Notes: generated by a model not told the origin, from the sequence alone. A DNA stretch of 64,000 bases from UBA2112 sp964596695 (GCA_964596695.1 CAZQVE010000002.1:1-64000), one strand, 5' to 3'; shown: positions 1 to 8,713, numbered from the stretch's first letter. A program made the numbers and translations.

Positions 1-254
1 CAGAGGTTTTTGAGAAACGATGGTAGCGACGTTGCGATTTGAACTGGAATTCAAGATAGTCCTTATGTTAACTTCCTTAGTATATAGCTGCACAATAATA
101 AAGCAAATTCGTAACAAAGAAACTCTAGGTTGCCGAGGGGTCTCGTGTAGGCTGTTTTCGATACGCTAATCTGAGACGAAAGTTGCCTTAATAGTGCTCA
201 TGTTTTAAGCTAAAAACAGACTTCAATGAATCAATTCGTTCACAAAAGGGCATC
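1..254. other. Intergenic leader upstream of first pilin
   Basis: No convincing gene is visible in this stretch. It is AT-rich and ends in AAAGGG 6 nt before the pilin start, which is the only ribosome-binding-like element. I see no clear -35/-10 pair and no tRNA-like fold. It may be the 3' flank of a gene lying outside the window. Confidence 0.4.
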
Positions 255-812
255 ATGTATCGAAGAGAAACCGGCTTCACGCTCGTTGAGCTCATCATAG
301 TTATCGTCGTCATTGGTATTCTGGCTGCGATTATTCTCGTGGCGTATTCGGGTATTACAACCAAAGCAAACAATACGCAGACGGTTCAGGGCGTAGCCGA
401 ATATGTAAAAGGACTACAGATGTACGCCGCACGCTACGGGCACTATCCCATAGAGACTGGTTACCCATGTCTCGGTCCACACCCGGGAACCTCTTGCGGC
501 AAGATAGGACCAGGAGGAGAGTATTGTCTTAGCAGTGGTGGAACCACAAGCCAGGCCGACTTTGACACGGAGATGAAAAAAGTATTCGGCGGCTCTGTTC
601 CGTCAGTTAGTGAACAGGAGATGAGTTGCGGAAGTCTGAAGGCTCATGGCGCATACTATCTAAAAAATGATTCCGATAGCGGTGCCACGGCACGCATATA
701 TTACTTCATCAAGGGTGATCAGCCGTGCGAAGGAATCGGCGGGGCTAAATCTATCACAAAGCTGCATACAGACAACACGACTCAGTGCAGAGTAACGCTC
801 CCAACGGTTTGA
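255..812 (+). CDS. Type IV pilin-like protein (prepilin), 185 aa
   Basis: This is a prepilin: a very short leader (MYRRETG) is followed by the class III signal FTLVELIIVIVVIGILAA, with Glu at position 5 of the mature protein. A prepilin peptidase would cut between Gly7 and Phe8. The hydrophobic alpha1-N helix runs to about residue 35. The C-terminal globular part is long and holds several cysteines (PCLGPHPGTSC, YCLSSGG, MSCGS, QPCEG, QCRV), so disulfides are likely. Unlike six other pilins here it lacks the C-terminal WxxW ending. No pilus assembly gene is adjacent; the next gene is metG with its own promoter. Role as major or minor subunit is unknown. Confidence 0.9.
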   Translation: MYRRETGFTLVELIIVIVVIGILAAIILVAYSGITTKANNTQTVQGVAEYVKGLQMYAARYGHYPIETGYPCLGPHPGTSCGKIGPGGEYCLSSGGTTSQADFDTEMKKVFGGSVPSVSEQEMSCGSLKAHGAYYLKNDSDSGATARIYYFIKGDQPCEGIGGAKSITKLHTDNTTQCRVTLPTV

Positions 813-867
813 TGACGGTATACGACAATAAGAGACAGGGGTTCTTACTTCTCTCGCTCTCTTAGGT

Positions 868-873
868 TATAAT
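868..873 (+). promoter_or_regulatory. -10 box of metG, leaderless start
   Basis: TATAAT ends 8 nt before the metG ATG. There is no Shine-Dalgarno and only a poor -35, so the transcript probably begins at or within a few bases of the start codon. Confidence 0.6.
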
Positions 874-881
874 TATCCCCA

Positions 882-2369
882 ATGGGTAAGAATCTCTATA
901 TCACTACCGCTATTCCGTACGTCAACGGTAAGCCGCATATCGGCAACGCACTTGACTATCTTCTTGCTGATATTTGGACGCGCTACCAAAAGCAAAACGG
1001 CCGGCAGGTACGGTTCCAAGTAGGGACCGACGAGCATGGCAACAAGATTGCGGCCAAGGCAGCCGAAGGCGGTTTGGAGCCAAAGGCATACACCGACCAG
1101 ATGATTGGGAATTTTCAGACACTCATGCAGAAGGTTGGCGCCGAGTACACCGACTTTGTCCGTACGACCGACGACCACCATGTCGCGGCGGTGCAGTGGA
1201 TCTGGCAAAAGCTAGCACCGTATATTTATAAGGGCAAATACGAAGGCTGGTACTGTACCGGCCATGAAGCGTTTTTCACTGACAAAGAAGTAGAAGCGAA
1301 CAACGGCACGTGTCCCGACCATCAGAAGCCGTACGAGCGGGTAAGTGAAGAAAACTACTACCTGAAGGCCAGCGCCTTTACCGATCAAATCCGCGAAGCA
1401 ATCGAGAAGAACAAGATGAAGATTATACCGGAGTTTCGCAAAAAGGAATTCCTGGATCTAATGAAAGACGGGCTAAAGGATGTCAGTATCAGCCGCCCGA
1501 AAAAGAACCTAACATGGGGAATACCGGTACCGAACGACCCGGGGCAGGTCATGTACGTCTGGCTGGACGCACTGGCGAATTACATCACGGTGCTTGGGTA
1601 CCCGGATCATCCGGAGTGGCAAGAGTACTGGCCGGCTGAAGTGCAGGTAATCGGCAAAGACATTCTGCGGTTTCATGCTGGTATCTGGCCAGCCATGTTG
1701 CTGGGACTAGGCGTAGCGTTGCCGAAGAGCCTGCTTGTACATGGCTTCGTTAATGTCGGCGGCGCTAAGATGAGTAAGACCGTCGGCAATGTTATCGATC
1801 CGATTGAAATCATTGATGGCTACGGCGCCGACGCATTTCGCTACTTCTTCGCACGACATATTCCGACGCAAGAAGACGGTGACTTTACATGGGAGAAGTT
1901 CGAGACTGCGTACAACACTGAGCTAGGTAACGACCTCGGGAACCTCGTTCAACGCGTAGCGGCCATGATCACCCGCTATCAAGCTGGCGTTATCGGCGAC
2001 GCGCCGCAGACCGAACATGATATGCAGCCGTATCGCACAGCTATGGAGGAGTTGAAGTTCAACGAAGCGCTCGACGCCGTCTGGACGAACGTGCGCAATC
2101 TTAATCAGTATCTGGAAAGCGTGAAACCATGGGAGGTTGCCAAGCAGCGCGACAGCGACAAGGACGCAGCCGAACACTTGGGCGAAATTCTGGCCACGGC
2201 TGTCGGTACGTTGTTGCAGATTGCCGACCTACTAGTACCGTTCATGCCCAATACGGCGAAATACATTCACGACACGTTCGAAGCGGGTGTCGTCAAACAG
2301 CCGGAAGGCGTACTCTTCCCCAAGATTTACAGGCATACGCCTGATCCACATGCGCCAAAGGGAGCCTAA
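882..2369 (+). CDS. metG: Methionyl-tRNA synthetase
   Basis: Class I aminoacyl-tRNA synthetase that charges tRNA-Met. The signature HIGH is present as HIGN at residues 19-22, and KMSKS as KMSKT at 296-300. The Rossmann core, connecting insertion (WYCTGHEAFF, then NGTCPDH, suggesting a reduced zinc knuckle) and the anticodon-binding helical domain are all recognisable. At 495 aa it lacks the C-terminal EMAP-like tRNA-binding extension found in longer MetRS enzymes, consistent with a compact CPR version. The ATG at 882 is supported by the -10 box 8 nt upstream. The stop codon directly abuts the GTG start of the next gene, so the two are co-transcribed. Confidence 0.96.
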   Translation: MGKNLYITTAIPYVNGKPHIGNALDYLLADIWTRYQKQNGRQVRFQVGTDEHGNKIAAKAAEGGLEPKAYTDQMIGNFQTLMQKVGAEYTDFVRTTDDHHVAAVQWIWQKLAPYIYKGKYEGWYCTGHEAFFTDKEVEANNGTCPDHQKPYERVSEENYYLKASAFTDQIREAIEKNKMKIIPEFRKKEFLDLMKDGLKDVSISRPKKNLTWGIPVPNDPGQVMYVWLDALANYITVLGYPDHPEWQEYWPAEVQVIGKDILRFHAGIWPAMLLGLGVALPKSLLVHGFVNVGGAKMSKTVGNVIDPIEIIDGYGADAFRYFFARHIPTQEDGDFTWEKFETAYNTELGNDLGNLVQRVAAMITRYQAGVIGDAPQTEHDMQPYRTAMEELKFNEALDAVWTNVRNLNQYLESVKPWEVAKQRDSDKDAAEHLGEILATAVGTLLQIADLLVPFMPNTAKYIHDTFEAGVVKQPEGVLFPKIYRHTPDPHAPKGA

Positions 2370-3116
2370 GTGCTTGTTGATACCCACTGCCATATTCATG
2401 AGGCCGATTACCCATTGCCAGTGAGTGAAGTGTTGACCCGTGCGTCCGCCGCTAATATCGGCAAGATGATCTGCGTCGGTACGAGCGAGCAAAGTTCTGC
2501 GGATGCGATTGACTTTGCTGCGAAACACGACGGCATTTACGCGACGGTCGGCGTGCATCCGCACGATACCAAGGATGGCTACGGTAGAATCACCGAGCTA
2601 GTCAAGGACAAGCAAGTGGTTGCCGTGGGCGAGGTTGGGCTTGATTATTACTATAATCATAGCCCTCGCGATGTTCAGATCAAGGCGCTTGAGGCACAAA
2701 TCCAGCTCGCGCTCGACAATGATCTGCCGATTATTTTCCATGTTCGCGAAGCATTCGACGATTTTTGGCCGGTTTTTGACAACTTCCATGGAATAAGGGG
2801 CGAACTGCACAGTTTTACTGATACGCAAGTGAATTTAGATAAAGGTTTTGAGCGAGGATTGTTGGTCGGCGTGAACGGTATCAGCACGTTTACGAAAGAC
2901 TCGGCGCAGCAACAGATGTACGCGGCGATTCCACTTGAAAAAATGCTGCTTGAGACAGACGCCCCGTTCTTGACGCCCACCCCTTATCGTGGTAGTATAA
3001 ACGAGCCTGCATTTGTGAGTGAGATTGCCAAACACCACGCGGCGATCAGGGGGATACAGCCCGAGATTGTCGCCGACGCAACAACTGCGAATGCAATTGC
3101 GCTGTTTAACCTATAG
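2370..3116 (+). CDS. TatD family metal-dependent nuclease
   Basis: Amidohydrolase-fold TatD DNase, 248 aa, the usual length. Metal ligands visible are the N-terminal DTHCHIHE (His at about residues 6 and 8), Glu in GEVGLDYYY, His in IFHVREAF, and Asp in LLETDAPFLTP. The family includes 3'-5' DNA exonucleases and D-aminoacyl-tRNA deacylase-like members; the substrate cannot be told from sequence. It starts with GTG immediately after the metG stop, a metG-tatD arrangement common in many bacteria. Translation is probably coupled. Confidence 0.93.
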   Translation: MLVDTHCHIHEADYPLPVSEVLTRASAANIGKMICVGTSEQSSADAIDFAAKHDGIYATVGVHPHDTKDGYGRITELVKDKQVVAVGEVGLDYYYNHSPRDVQIKALEAQIQLALDNDLPIIFHVREAFDDFWPVFDNFHGIRGELHSFTDTQVNLDKGFERGLLVGVNGISTFTKDSAQQQMYAAIPLEKMLLETDAPFLTPTPYRGSINEPAFVSEIAKHHAAIRGIQPEIVADATTANAIALFNL

Positions 3117-3173
3117 CGTATCTCGAAGGTCTAACATAAACACCACAACCAACACACTAGTGGATTTTTATAT

Positions 3174-3494
3174 ATGCCAAACGATGTTATTAACCCAATT
3201 TCCAACGAATCTTCCCGTGTTGACCACGGTGCGTTTGATATTAATCGCTTTAACCGTACGCCTGAAGCTACATGGCATGCTAGTAGACAGCGGTCGAAAA
3301 GCTCACGCGTAGCGGGGAGCCGTGACGAACAACTCGATGAAGTATTGACGAACGCCTATCAGCAATACCCCGCCGAAGAGTCGGAATATCGCCGACTGAC
3401 CCCTGAGGAGATGGCCGAAGTAACCGGGCGCGTCGTACAGACAGCACAGCTGCTCGAATGGTTTCGCGTCCAGGAGATGGAGGGTACCAACTAA
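3174..3494 (+). CDS. Hypothetical protein, 106 aa
   Basis: I do not recognise this protein. It is hydrophilic, with no signal peptide or membrane segment. The N-terminal half (about residues 1-50) is polar and probably disordered, and the C-terminal half (about 52-104) is predicted helical, with LTPEEMAEVTGRVVQTAQLL. Its stop codon overlaps the next start (TAATG), so the two genes form a translationally coupled pair and their products may act together. It lies 57 nt after the TatD gene and may still be in the metG transcript. Confidence 0.75.
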   Translation: MPNDVINPISNESSRVDHGAFDINRFNRTPEATWHASRQRSKSSRVAGSRDEQLDEVLTNAYQQYPAEESEYRRLTPEEMAEVTGRVVQTAQLLEWFRVQEMEGTN

Positions 3495-3919
3495 TGGCCG
3501 GCTTGCTGAAAAAATCTCTTCAACTACTCGTCGGTTCAGATGCTGCAGGTATGCCACGGTTTCGTTTGCGGATTCGTCCGACTCGCCGCCAACTTATCCA
3601 ACGCGAAAGCGAACTGGGCGGACAACTGTTCGGTCAGGTTCCCGCGGGGCACCATCGGCAGTTCTTCAACTTAGACCAACATACTTGGGTTTGGTACGAA
3701 GAGTGGCGGGACGAAAAGGGTAAAAAGCAATCATCCACGACCCGCTATGAAGTACACGAAAACGGTATCCTAAAGGTGCAAGACAAGACGCCGTACTACT
3801 ATATCGAGGGTCGCGAACTGACAAATCTCGTGGCGGCGATTCATGCATATTACGAAAAAATCGCTCGTGACATTTACCACCGTGACCCAGCAACGGGCAA
3901 GCCGCTTGCGATAGCATAA
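3494..3919 (+). CDS. Hypothetical protein, 141 aa
   Basis: Not recognised. A 153-aa reading is possible from an upstream start, but the ATG at 3494 overlaps the preceding stop by one base and is the natural coupled start. The product is basic at the N-terminus (RFRLRIRPTRRQ) and rich in aromatic residues in the middle (HTWVWYEEWRDEKGKKQ), with alternating segments suggestive of beta strands. No catalytic motif or membrane segment is visible. It is followed by a strong hairpin at 3926-3943, so it probably ends the transcript. Confidence 0.78.
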   Translation: MAGLLKKSLQLLVGSDAAGMPRFRLRIRPTRRQLIQRESELGGQLFGQVPAGHHRQFFNLDQHTWVWYEEWRDEKGKKQSSTTRYEVHENGILKVQDKTPYYYIEGRELTNLVAAIHAYYEKIARDIYHRDPATGKPLAIA

Positions 3920-3925
3920 AAGAAA

Positions 3926-3943
3926 GGGAGGGCTCGCCCTCCC
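3926..3943 (+). terminator. Hairpin after the 3494 gene
   Basis: Perfect 8-bp inverted repeat GGGAGGGC-TC-GCCCTCCC just after the stop codon. The T tract that follows is poor. A second small hairpin (CCTGGC-TAAT-GCCAGG, 3992-4007) lies between it and the next promoter. Confidence 0.5.
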
Positions 3944-4038
3944 GGTCTCTTATCGAAGTGAATTCGACAAAAGACCTCCCGCCCCTAAAGCCCTGGCTAA
4001 TGCCAGGTTGCCTCCGGCGAATTAAAAATGTTTCAGGT

Positions 4039-4044
4039 TATAAT
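4039..4044 (+). promoter_or_regulatory. -10 box of the cysteine desulfurase operon
   Basis: TATAAT ends 8 nt before the ATG at 4053, with no ribosome-binding site between. The three-gene operon to 6834 probably starts here as a leaderless transcript. Confidence 0.6.
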
Positions 4045-4052
4045 ATATACGA

Positions 4053-5198
4053 ATGAATGTTTATTTAGACCATGCGGCTGCGACGCCGCTCGACCCAGAC
4101 GCGTTAGCTGCTATGCAGCCGTATTTTGCTGATCAGTTTTACAATCCCTCCAGTCCGTATGCGCCAGCGGTAAGCGTACGCCGCGAATATGAAGCGGCAA
4201 AAGCACGGATAGCGAGCGTCATTGGCGTGCGTGCGGGCGAGCTTACGATGACGGCTGGCGCGACGGAGTCGATCAACTTGGCTTTTGGCTCCGGGAGCGG
4301 CCATGTCGTGACGACGACCGTCGAACATCAGGCAGTGCTAGCTGCTGCAGCGCGTCATGATAGCACGTTGGTGTCTGTTGATCATCATGGTCGAGTGGCG
4401 CCAGATGATATAAAAAAGGCAATCCGTCCTGATACATGGCTCGTGAGTGTCGGGCTGGCTAATAGCGAGATAGGCACTATACAGCCACTTTCTAAAATAG
4501 CCGAAATTATCAAAGAGGTTCGCGCGGCACGGCTCGCGGAGGACAACAAAACGCCTATTTATTTACATAGCGATGCTTCGCAAGGTGCCGGGCAACTAGA
4601 CCTGCATGTCACGAGACTGGGCGTCGATATGCTCACGCTCAACGCCGGCAAGGTCTACGGTCCCAAGCAGGTTGGGCTGTTGTATGCAGCGCGGTCGGTT
4701 GTATTGCAGCCGCAGATTGTTGGCGGCGGTCAAGAGGCAGGATTACGCAGCGGTACCGAAAACGTACCCGGCGTGATCGGTATGGCCGCGGCGCTGGCCA
4801 AGGCGGACGCTGGTCGCCACACCGAAGTCACACGCCTGACGGGCTTGCGTAATACGCTGCAGTTGAGACTCACTGAAGCGTTTCCGGACGCTGTCGTGTC
4901 TGGTCATCCGAAACACCGCCTCTCCGGTCATTTGCATATATCGTTCCCGGGACTCGATGCCGAACGTTTGGTCTTCGGACTTGAATCTCGCGGCGTGTTG
5001 GTGGCGACTGGCAGTGCCTGTGCGGCTAATAAAGGCACGCGGTCGCACGTACTGACCGCAATCGGCCTTGAGCCGAAGGTCGCTGACGGAAGCTTGCGTT
5101 TGAGCTTGGGCAAGCTGACTGATCAGACCGTCATTGATCAGGCTGCCGCGGAAATCATCGCTGAAGTAGAGCGTGAGACAGCAAGGATGCGCTCATGA
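4053..5198 (+). CDS. Cysteine desulfurase (NifS/IscS family)
   Basis: PLP-dependent aminotransferase-fold enzyme, 381 aa, that removes sulfur from L-cysteine and passes it on as a persulfide. Visible landmarks are the N-terminal YLDHAAATPLD, GATESINLA, SDASQGAGQL, the PLP lysine K200 in LNAGKVYGPKQVG, and the persulfide-forming Cys323 in ATGSACAANKG. The residue before the PLP lysine is Gly where IscS/NifS have His, a departure from the family. It begins an operon with mnmA two genes downstream, so supplying sulfur for 2-thiouridine in tRNA is the likely job. No Fe-S scaffold gene is in the window. Confidence 0.93.
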   Translation: MNVYLDHAAATPLDPDALAAMQPYFADQFYNPSSPYAPAVSVRREYEAAKARIASVIGVRAGELTMTAGATESINLAFGSGSGHVVTTTVEHQAVLAAAARHDSTLVSVDHHGRVAPDDIKKAIRPDTWLVSVGLANSEIGTIQPLSKIAEIIKEVRAARLAEDNKTPIYLHSDASQGAGQLDLHVTRLGVDMLTLNAGKVYGPKQVGLLYAARSVVLQPQIVGGGQEAGLRSGTENVPGVIGMAAALAKADAGRHTEVTRLTGLRNTLQLRLTEAFPDAVVSGHPKHRLSGHLHISFPGLDAERLVFGLESRGVLVATGSACAANKGTRSHVLTAIGLEPKVADGSLRLSLGKLTDQTVIDQAAAEIIAEVERETARMRS

Positions 5199-5809
5199 CG
5201 AAATTGCTCGTGGCACTTTTTGCCCTGGTTGTCATAGCGGCAATCTTCATCATAGGTATTGGTACGTACCTGAGCCCCGACGGTCTTAGCCATTGTGACG
5301 ATTTTCCATCGACGAAACAAGACTGCGGGTCGGTCGACGCGATTGTCGCGATTAGCGGAGGCGATACGCCTGCGCGTGCGACATGGGCGATAGAAATGTA
5401 CAAGCACGGCTGGGCACCGCTACTGGTCTTTTCTGGCGCGGCTGCCGATAAGTCCGGGCCGTCAAATGCTGAAGTCATGAAGCAACGAGCGATTGCGGCA
5501 GGTGTTCCGAAGACCGCGATTCTCATGGACGGGACGAGTGCAACAACGAAACAAAACGCTGCGAATACGACGAATATTTTCGTACAGCACAATATACAGT
5601 CGGTCATACTCGTGACATCGGCGTATCATCAGCGTCGCGCCGGGTTGGAGTTTGGCAAACGCGCAGGCGGCGAGATCAAAATAGTTAATCACCCGGTGCA
5701 GTCGGATGATCAGTGGAATGCTTGGTGGTGGACTACCCCGACGGGCTGGTACTTGGCGACAAGTGAAATAGTGAAGATTATTGCGTTTTATGCGGGAGCG
5801 AGCCGCTGA
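5195..5809 (+). CDS. YdcF-like (DUF218) membrane-anchored protein
   Basis: 204 aa. An N-terminal membrane segment (about residues 4-26) is followed by a DUF218/YdcF-like domain: DAIVAISGG, then LLVFSG, the conserved polar loop QNAANTTN, and ILVTSAYHQRRA. Members of this family are linked to envelope biology (SanA, ElyC) but the biochemical role is not established. The start overlaps the previous stop by 4 nt (ATGA) and its stop overlaps the mnmA start by 1 nt, so it is firmly in the desulfurase-mnmA operon. Why an envelope protein sits there is not clear. Confidence 0.8.
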   Translation: MTKLLVALFALVVIAAIFIIGIGTYLSPDGLSHCDDFPSTKQDCGSVDAIVAISGGDTPARATWAIEMYKHGWAPLLVFSGAAADKSGPSNAEVMKQRAIAAGVPKTAILMDGTSATTKQNAANTTNIFVQHNIQSVILVTSAYHQRRAGLEFGKRAGGEIKIVNHPVQSDDQWNAWWWTTPTGWYLATSEIVKIIAFYAGASR

Positions 5810-6834
5810 TGAAAGTATACGTTGGCATGAGCGGCGGCGTTGATTCGTCGCTGACAGCTGCGCTTTTGAAAGAGCGGGGCTACGATGTGACTGGTGTCTA
5901 CATGAAAAACTGGACACAAGACATGCCAGGACTCAAATGCCCGTGGGCGGATGATTTGGCGGATGCCAAGCGCGTGGCTGTACAGCTAGGAATTGATTTC
6001 GAGGTGTTTGATTTTGAAAACGAATACAAGCACAAAGTCGTCGATTACATGATAGAGGAATACAGAGCCGGTCGTACGCCAAACCCGGATATTATGTGTA
6101 ATCAAGAGGTAAAATTCCGACTGTTTTTGGACGCGGCGCTGGAGCGTGGTGCCGATATGATCGCGACGGGGCATTACGCCAGCGTTGAAGACGGCGTACT
6201 CAAAATGGCAAAAGACCAGAACAAAGACCAAACATATTTTCTCTATCGCGTCACTGGCGAGGCGTTGCAGAAAACGTTGTTCCCTCTTGGCGAATTCACG
6301 AAGCCCGAAGTGCGCAAAATGGCTGAAGAACGCGGGCTTACGACCGCAGCGAAACCAGACAGCCAGGGTATCTGCTTTGTTGGGCAGGTCGGCATCCGTG
6401 ATTTTTTGAGTGAGTATGTGGAGCAAAAGCCAGGCGCCATCATGGACAAGCAGACGGGTGAGAAAGTCGGTATGCATGACGGCGCGATTTTCTATACGCT
6501 CGGTCAGCGCCATGGCCTCGATGTCGGGGGCGGTCTGCCATACTATGTGGTCGGCAAAGATATGGATAAAAACGAAGTCTACGTCAGCCGCGATTTAAAT
6601 GCCGAGCAACTCTGGAAAAAAGAGGTGGAACTTACCAATATCCACTGGATCAATCCGAACCACCAACTACCCGCCACCTACCAAATCCGTGTCCGTCACC
6701 GTGCGCCGCTGGTGCCAGCTACGCTTGAAGAAAATGTACTCAAATTAGACCAGCCGCAACGTGCAGTTGCGGCTGGTCAGTCGATAGTGTTGTATGACGG
6801 CGATGTCTGCCTAGGTGGTGGAATCGTCGCGTAG
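5809..6834 (+). CDS. mnmA: tRNA-specific 2-thiouridylase
   Basis: Makes 2-thiouridine at position 34 of tRNA-Lys, -Glu and -Gln using ATP and sulfur from the desulfurase. The N-terminal PP-loop is clear (GMSGGVDSS, residues 6-14), and the two catalytic cysteines are C97 (NPDIMCNQEVKF) and C189 (DSQGICFVG). The central and C-terminal beta-barrel tRNA-binding parts are present (YTLGQRHGL, ARDL-like SRDLNAE). Length 341 aa is typical of the short form. Its start overlaps the preceding stop by one base. A perfect 13-bp inverted repeat lies inside the coding sequence about 56 nt before the stop. Confidence 0.96.
   Translation: MKVYVGMSGGVDSSLTAALLKERGYDVTGVYMKNWTQDMPGLKCPWADDLADAKRVAVQLGIDFEVFDFENEYKHKVVDYMIEEYRAGRTPNPDIMCNQEVKFRLFLDAALERGADMIATGHYASVEDGVLKMAKDQNKDQTYFLYRVTGEALQKTLFPLGEFTKPEVRKMAEERGLTTAAKPDSQGICFVGQVGIRDFLSEYVEQKPGAIMDKQTGEKVGMHDGAIFYTLGQRHGLDVGGGLPYYVVGKDMDKNEVYVSRDLNAEQLWKKEVELTNIHWINPNHQLPATYQIRVRHRAPLVPATLEENVLKLDQPQRAVAAGQSIVLYDGDVCLGGGIVA
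6748..6778 (+). repeat. 13-bp perfect inverted repeat inside mnmA
   Basis: GACCAGCCGCAAC and its exact reverse complement flank a 5-nt loop (GTGCA). It codes for part of the C-terminal barrel and would form a very stable mRNA hairpin near the 3' end of the operon. Confidence 0.8.
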
Positions 6835-6917
6835 GCGCCGTTTCTGTTTCTTCTCGGACTACGCTTACCTTAGCTGAATAGTATATTTGTCAATGCGTCG
6901 GTATAATAAGCAGCAAC

Positions 6918-7523
6918 ATGGATAACCAAAACAAAGATGAAGTGAAAAAGCCGATCGACTTCAGTTCGCTCTATCCAAAGCCAAAAACGTATGACGAAAT
7001 CCAGGAGAAGCGCGAGCAGCTAGACCAGAGGAGGTATGAGAGTACTCACGATATTGAAAAGCCTATTGGTTTTATGGGTACTCTTGTTGTCAACCTCGTT
7101 ATCATGGTGCCGTATATCCTTAGTTTTCTGTCGATTGCCGCGATTCTCTCGTATGACAGTGTATACGAAGTTATGAAATCACCCGTAGATCGCATTAATA
7201 TCAGCTTGCTTACGATACCGGCAATCTTTCCTTGGTACTTTGCGATACGAACGCTGCGCCGTATACTGCGGGGCTATCAAGTGTCCCTTATAGCGCTGCT
7301 CGTCGTATACGCTCTCTTTATAGCGCCGGTTCTGGACATAAGTGTCTATCTTCACGGCAGAAACGTCCCAGACATTGCTATTTTCGCGGGCACCTTCGTG
7401 CTAAGCCAGCTATATATCTGGTCGGTCGCCTACACTCTCAAGGATAATAAAGCGAGGTTGTTCCGAGCCGCGCTTCCCGCCGCGCTCGTACTCCCTCTTG
7501 CTATAGTAGCCATCATCTATTAG
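6918..7523 (+). CDS. Integral membrane protein of unknown function, 201 aa
   Basis: Not recognised. A polar cytoplasmic N-terminus of about 50 residues (rich in K, E, Q) is followed by about five hydrophobic segments, near residues 53-77, 90-107, 117-140, 150-167 and 180-200. No enzymatic motif is visible. The ATG at 6918 lies 10 nt after a TATAAT box (6902-6907) with no Shine-Dalgarno. It lies alone between mnmA and a pilin pair and may be unrelated to both. Confidence 0.75.
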   Translation: MDNQNKDEVKKPIDFSSLYPKPKTYDEIQEKREQLDQRRYESTHDIEKPIGFMGTLVVNLVIMVPYILSFLSIAAILSYDSVYEVMKSPVDRINISLLTIPAIFPWYFAIRTLRRILRGYQVSLIALLVVYALFIAPVLDISVYLHGRNVPDIAIFAGTFVLSQLYIWSVAYTLKDNKARLFRAALPAALVLPLAIVAIIY

Positions 7524-7560
7524 GAACCTTCCCGTGTCACTCGGCTGGTCTAGGCCGGTT

Positions 7561-7602
7561 CGTTGTATCTTTAACGCTTATGCTTTAAAATATTCTTATA
7601 CT
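7561..7602 (+). promoter_or_regulatory. Conserved block and promoter upstream of a pilin pair
   Basis: The stretch from 7561 nearly repeats one at 37405-37447 upstream of the five-pilin array: CGTTGTAT, three Ts, ACGCTTATGCTTTAAA are shared. It ends in TATACT (7597-7602), 6 nt before the pilin ATG. It is probably a duplicated pilin promoter region. Confidence 0.6.
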
Positions 7603-7608
7603 TGAAGT

Positions 7609-8145
7609 ATGAAAAATTCTATGATGATACCAACGATACATTCAAGAAAAGCAAAGTATGAGGGCTTCACCCTCGTGGAACTCATCATCGTGATTGTGGT
7701 CATCGGTATCTTGGCTGCGATTATCCTCGTGGCTTATAGCGGGATTTCGAGCAAAGCAAAAGAGTCGGCGGTACAAAGCGACTTATCGAACATAGCGAAG
7801 CAGCTGGGTATATACAAGGCGAGAAATGGACAGTATCCAACCTCTGTATCCGAGATGAAGGAAGCGGGGGTCAAGGTGTCGCAAAGTAACTATTCCGTCG
7901 ACAGAAACAATGTTTATTATTGCCGTAGTGCCGATAAGCAAACATACGCCGTAGGCGTTGAGGCGGTGACGGGGAAGCAGTATTACCTCGTAGATGGCTC
8001 CATAAAAGCAACAACTGGCTTAAGTGCTGCGCATACGTGCGATCAGGCGGAACCGCCAGATGGAACTGGAGCAGTAGGGATTGCTTCTGGTTATGTCTGG
8101 CATGTCGATACTAGTACGGGTGGCTGGAATAACTGGATTAAATAA
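7609..8145 (+). CDS. Type IV pilin-like protein, 178 aa
   Basis: Prepilin with a 19-residue leader ending KYEG, followed by FTLVELIIVIVVIGILAA. The ATG at 7609 is 6 nt after the -10 box and fits leaderless translation; internal Met codons at 7621 and 7624 would give a shorter leader. The globular part has the features shared with the 37-40 kb array: NNVYYC, then YAVGV, a second Cys (AAHTC) for a probable disulfide, and the C-terminus GGWNNWIK, an example of the WxxW ending. It is followed after 15 nt by another pilin with which it shares 65 identical bases. Confidence 0.92.
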   Translation: MKNSMMIPTIHSRKAKYEGFTLVELIIVIVVIGILAAIILVAYSGISSKAKESAVQSDLSNIAKQLGIYKARNGQYPTSVSEMKEAGVKVSQSNYSVDRNNVYYCRSADKQTYAVGVEAVTGKQYYLVDGSIKATTGLSAAHTCDQAEPPDGTGAVGIASGYVWHVDTSTGGWNNWIK

Positions 8146-8160
8146 TCGGACGGAATAACT

Positions 8161-8676
8161 GTGAGCGCTAGAAATCTGCAAAAAGGCTTCACCCTCGTGG
8201 AACTCATCATCGTGATTGTGGTCATCGGTATCTTGGCTGCGATTATCCTTGTGGCGTATAGCGGGATATCCGCTCAAGCACGCGAGGCAAAAAGAGAGGC
8301 GGATCTGGATCAATACTACAAAGCGATAATGGTCGCGCGTATTAACGAAGGGAAGGCACTCCGCTATATTACCGGGAGTGCATACTCCATGGGTTCATGT
8401 AATCGTCCGGCCGACAATCCAGACGAGACTGAACCGAAAGACCTCCCGAAGTCCCATGCATGTTGGGTAAAATATTACAATGACCTCAGTACCATTGGCG
8501 CGGCGGCACACGTGAATCTGGACGGCTTGCGCGCTGGAGACCCAGACGGTAATCCGTACATGATGGATGAAAACGAAGGCGAGAACTGCAACCCCGACAG
8601 GCTATATGTCTACACGGGCAATGGCATTAGCACCCGGATGGTCAAGGAAGTGCCACGGCTGAGTGATACTTGCTGA
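8161..8676 (+). CDS. Type IV pilin-like protein, 171 aa
   Basis: Prepilin with leader MSARNLQKG and the same mature N-terminus as its neighbour. It starts at a GTG 15 nt after the upstream stop, so the two are one transcript. Bases 8185-8249 are identical to 7663-7727 in the neighbour, while the C-terminal domains are unrelated in sequence. The globular part is acidic, with four cysteines (SCNR, HACW, ENCNP, the final SDTC). It lacks the WxxW ending and instead ends in Cys, so it is a structurally distinct subunit. Confidence 0.9.
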   Translation: MSARNLQKGFTLVELIIVIVVIGILAAIILVAYSGISAQAREAKREADLDQYYKAIMVARINEGKALRYITGSAYSMGSCNRPADNPDETEPKDLPKSHACWVKYYNDLSTIGAAAHVNLDGLRAGDPDGNPYMMDENEGENCNPDRLYVYTGNGISTRMVKEVPRLSDTC

Positions 8677-8713
8677 TGAGATGACACGAATATGCTTATG
8701 GTAAACTATCAGC

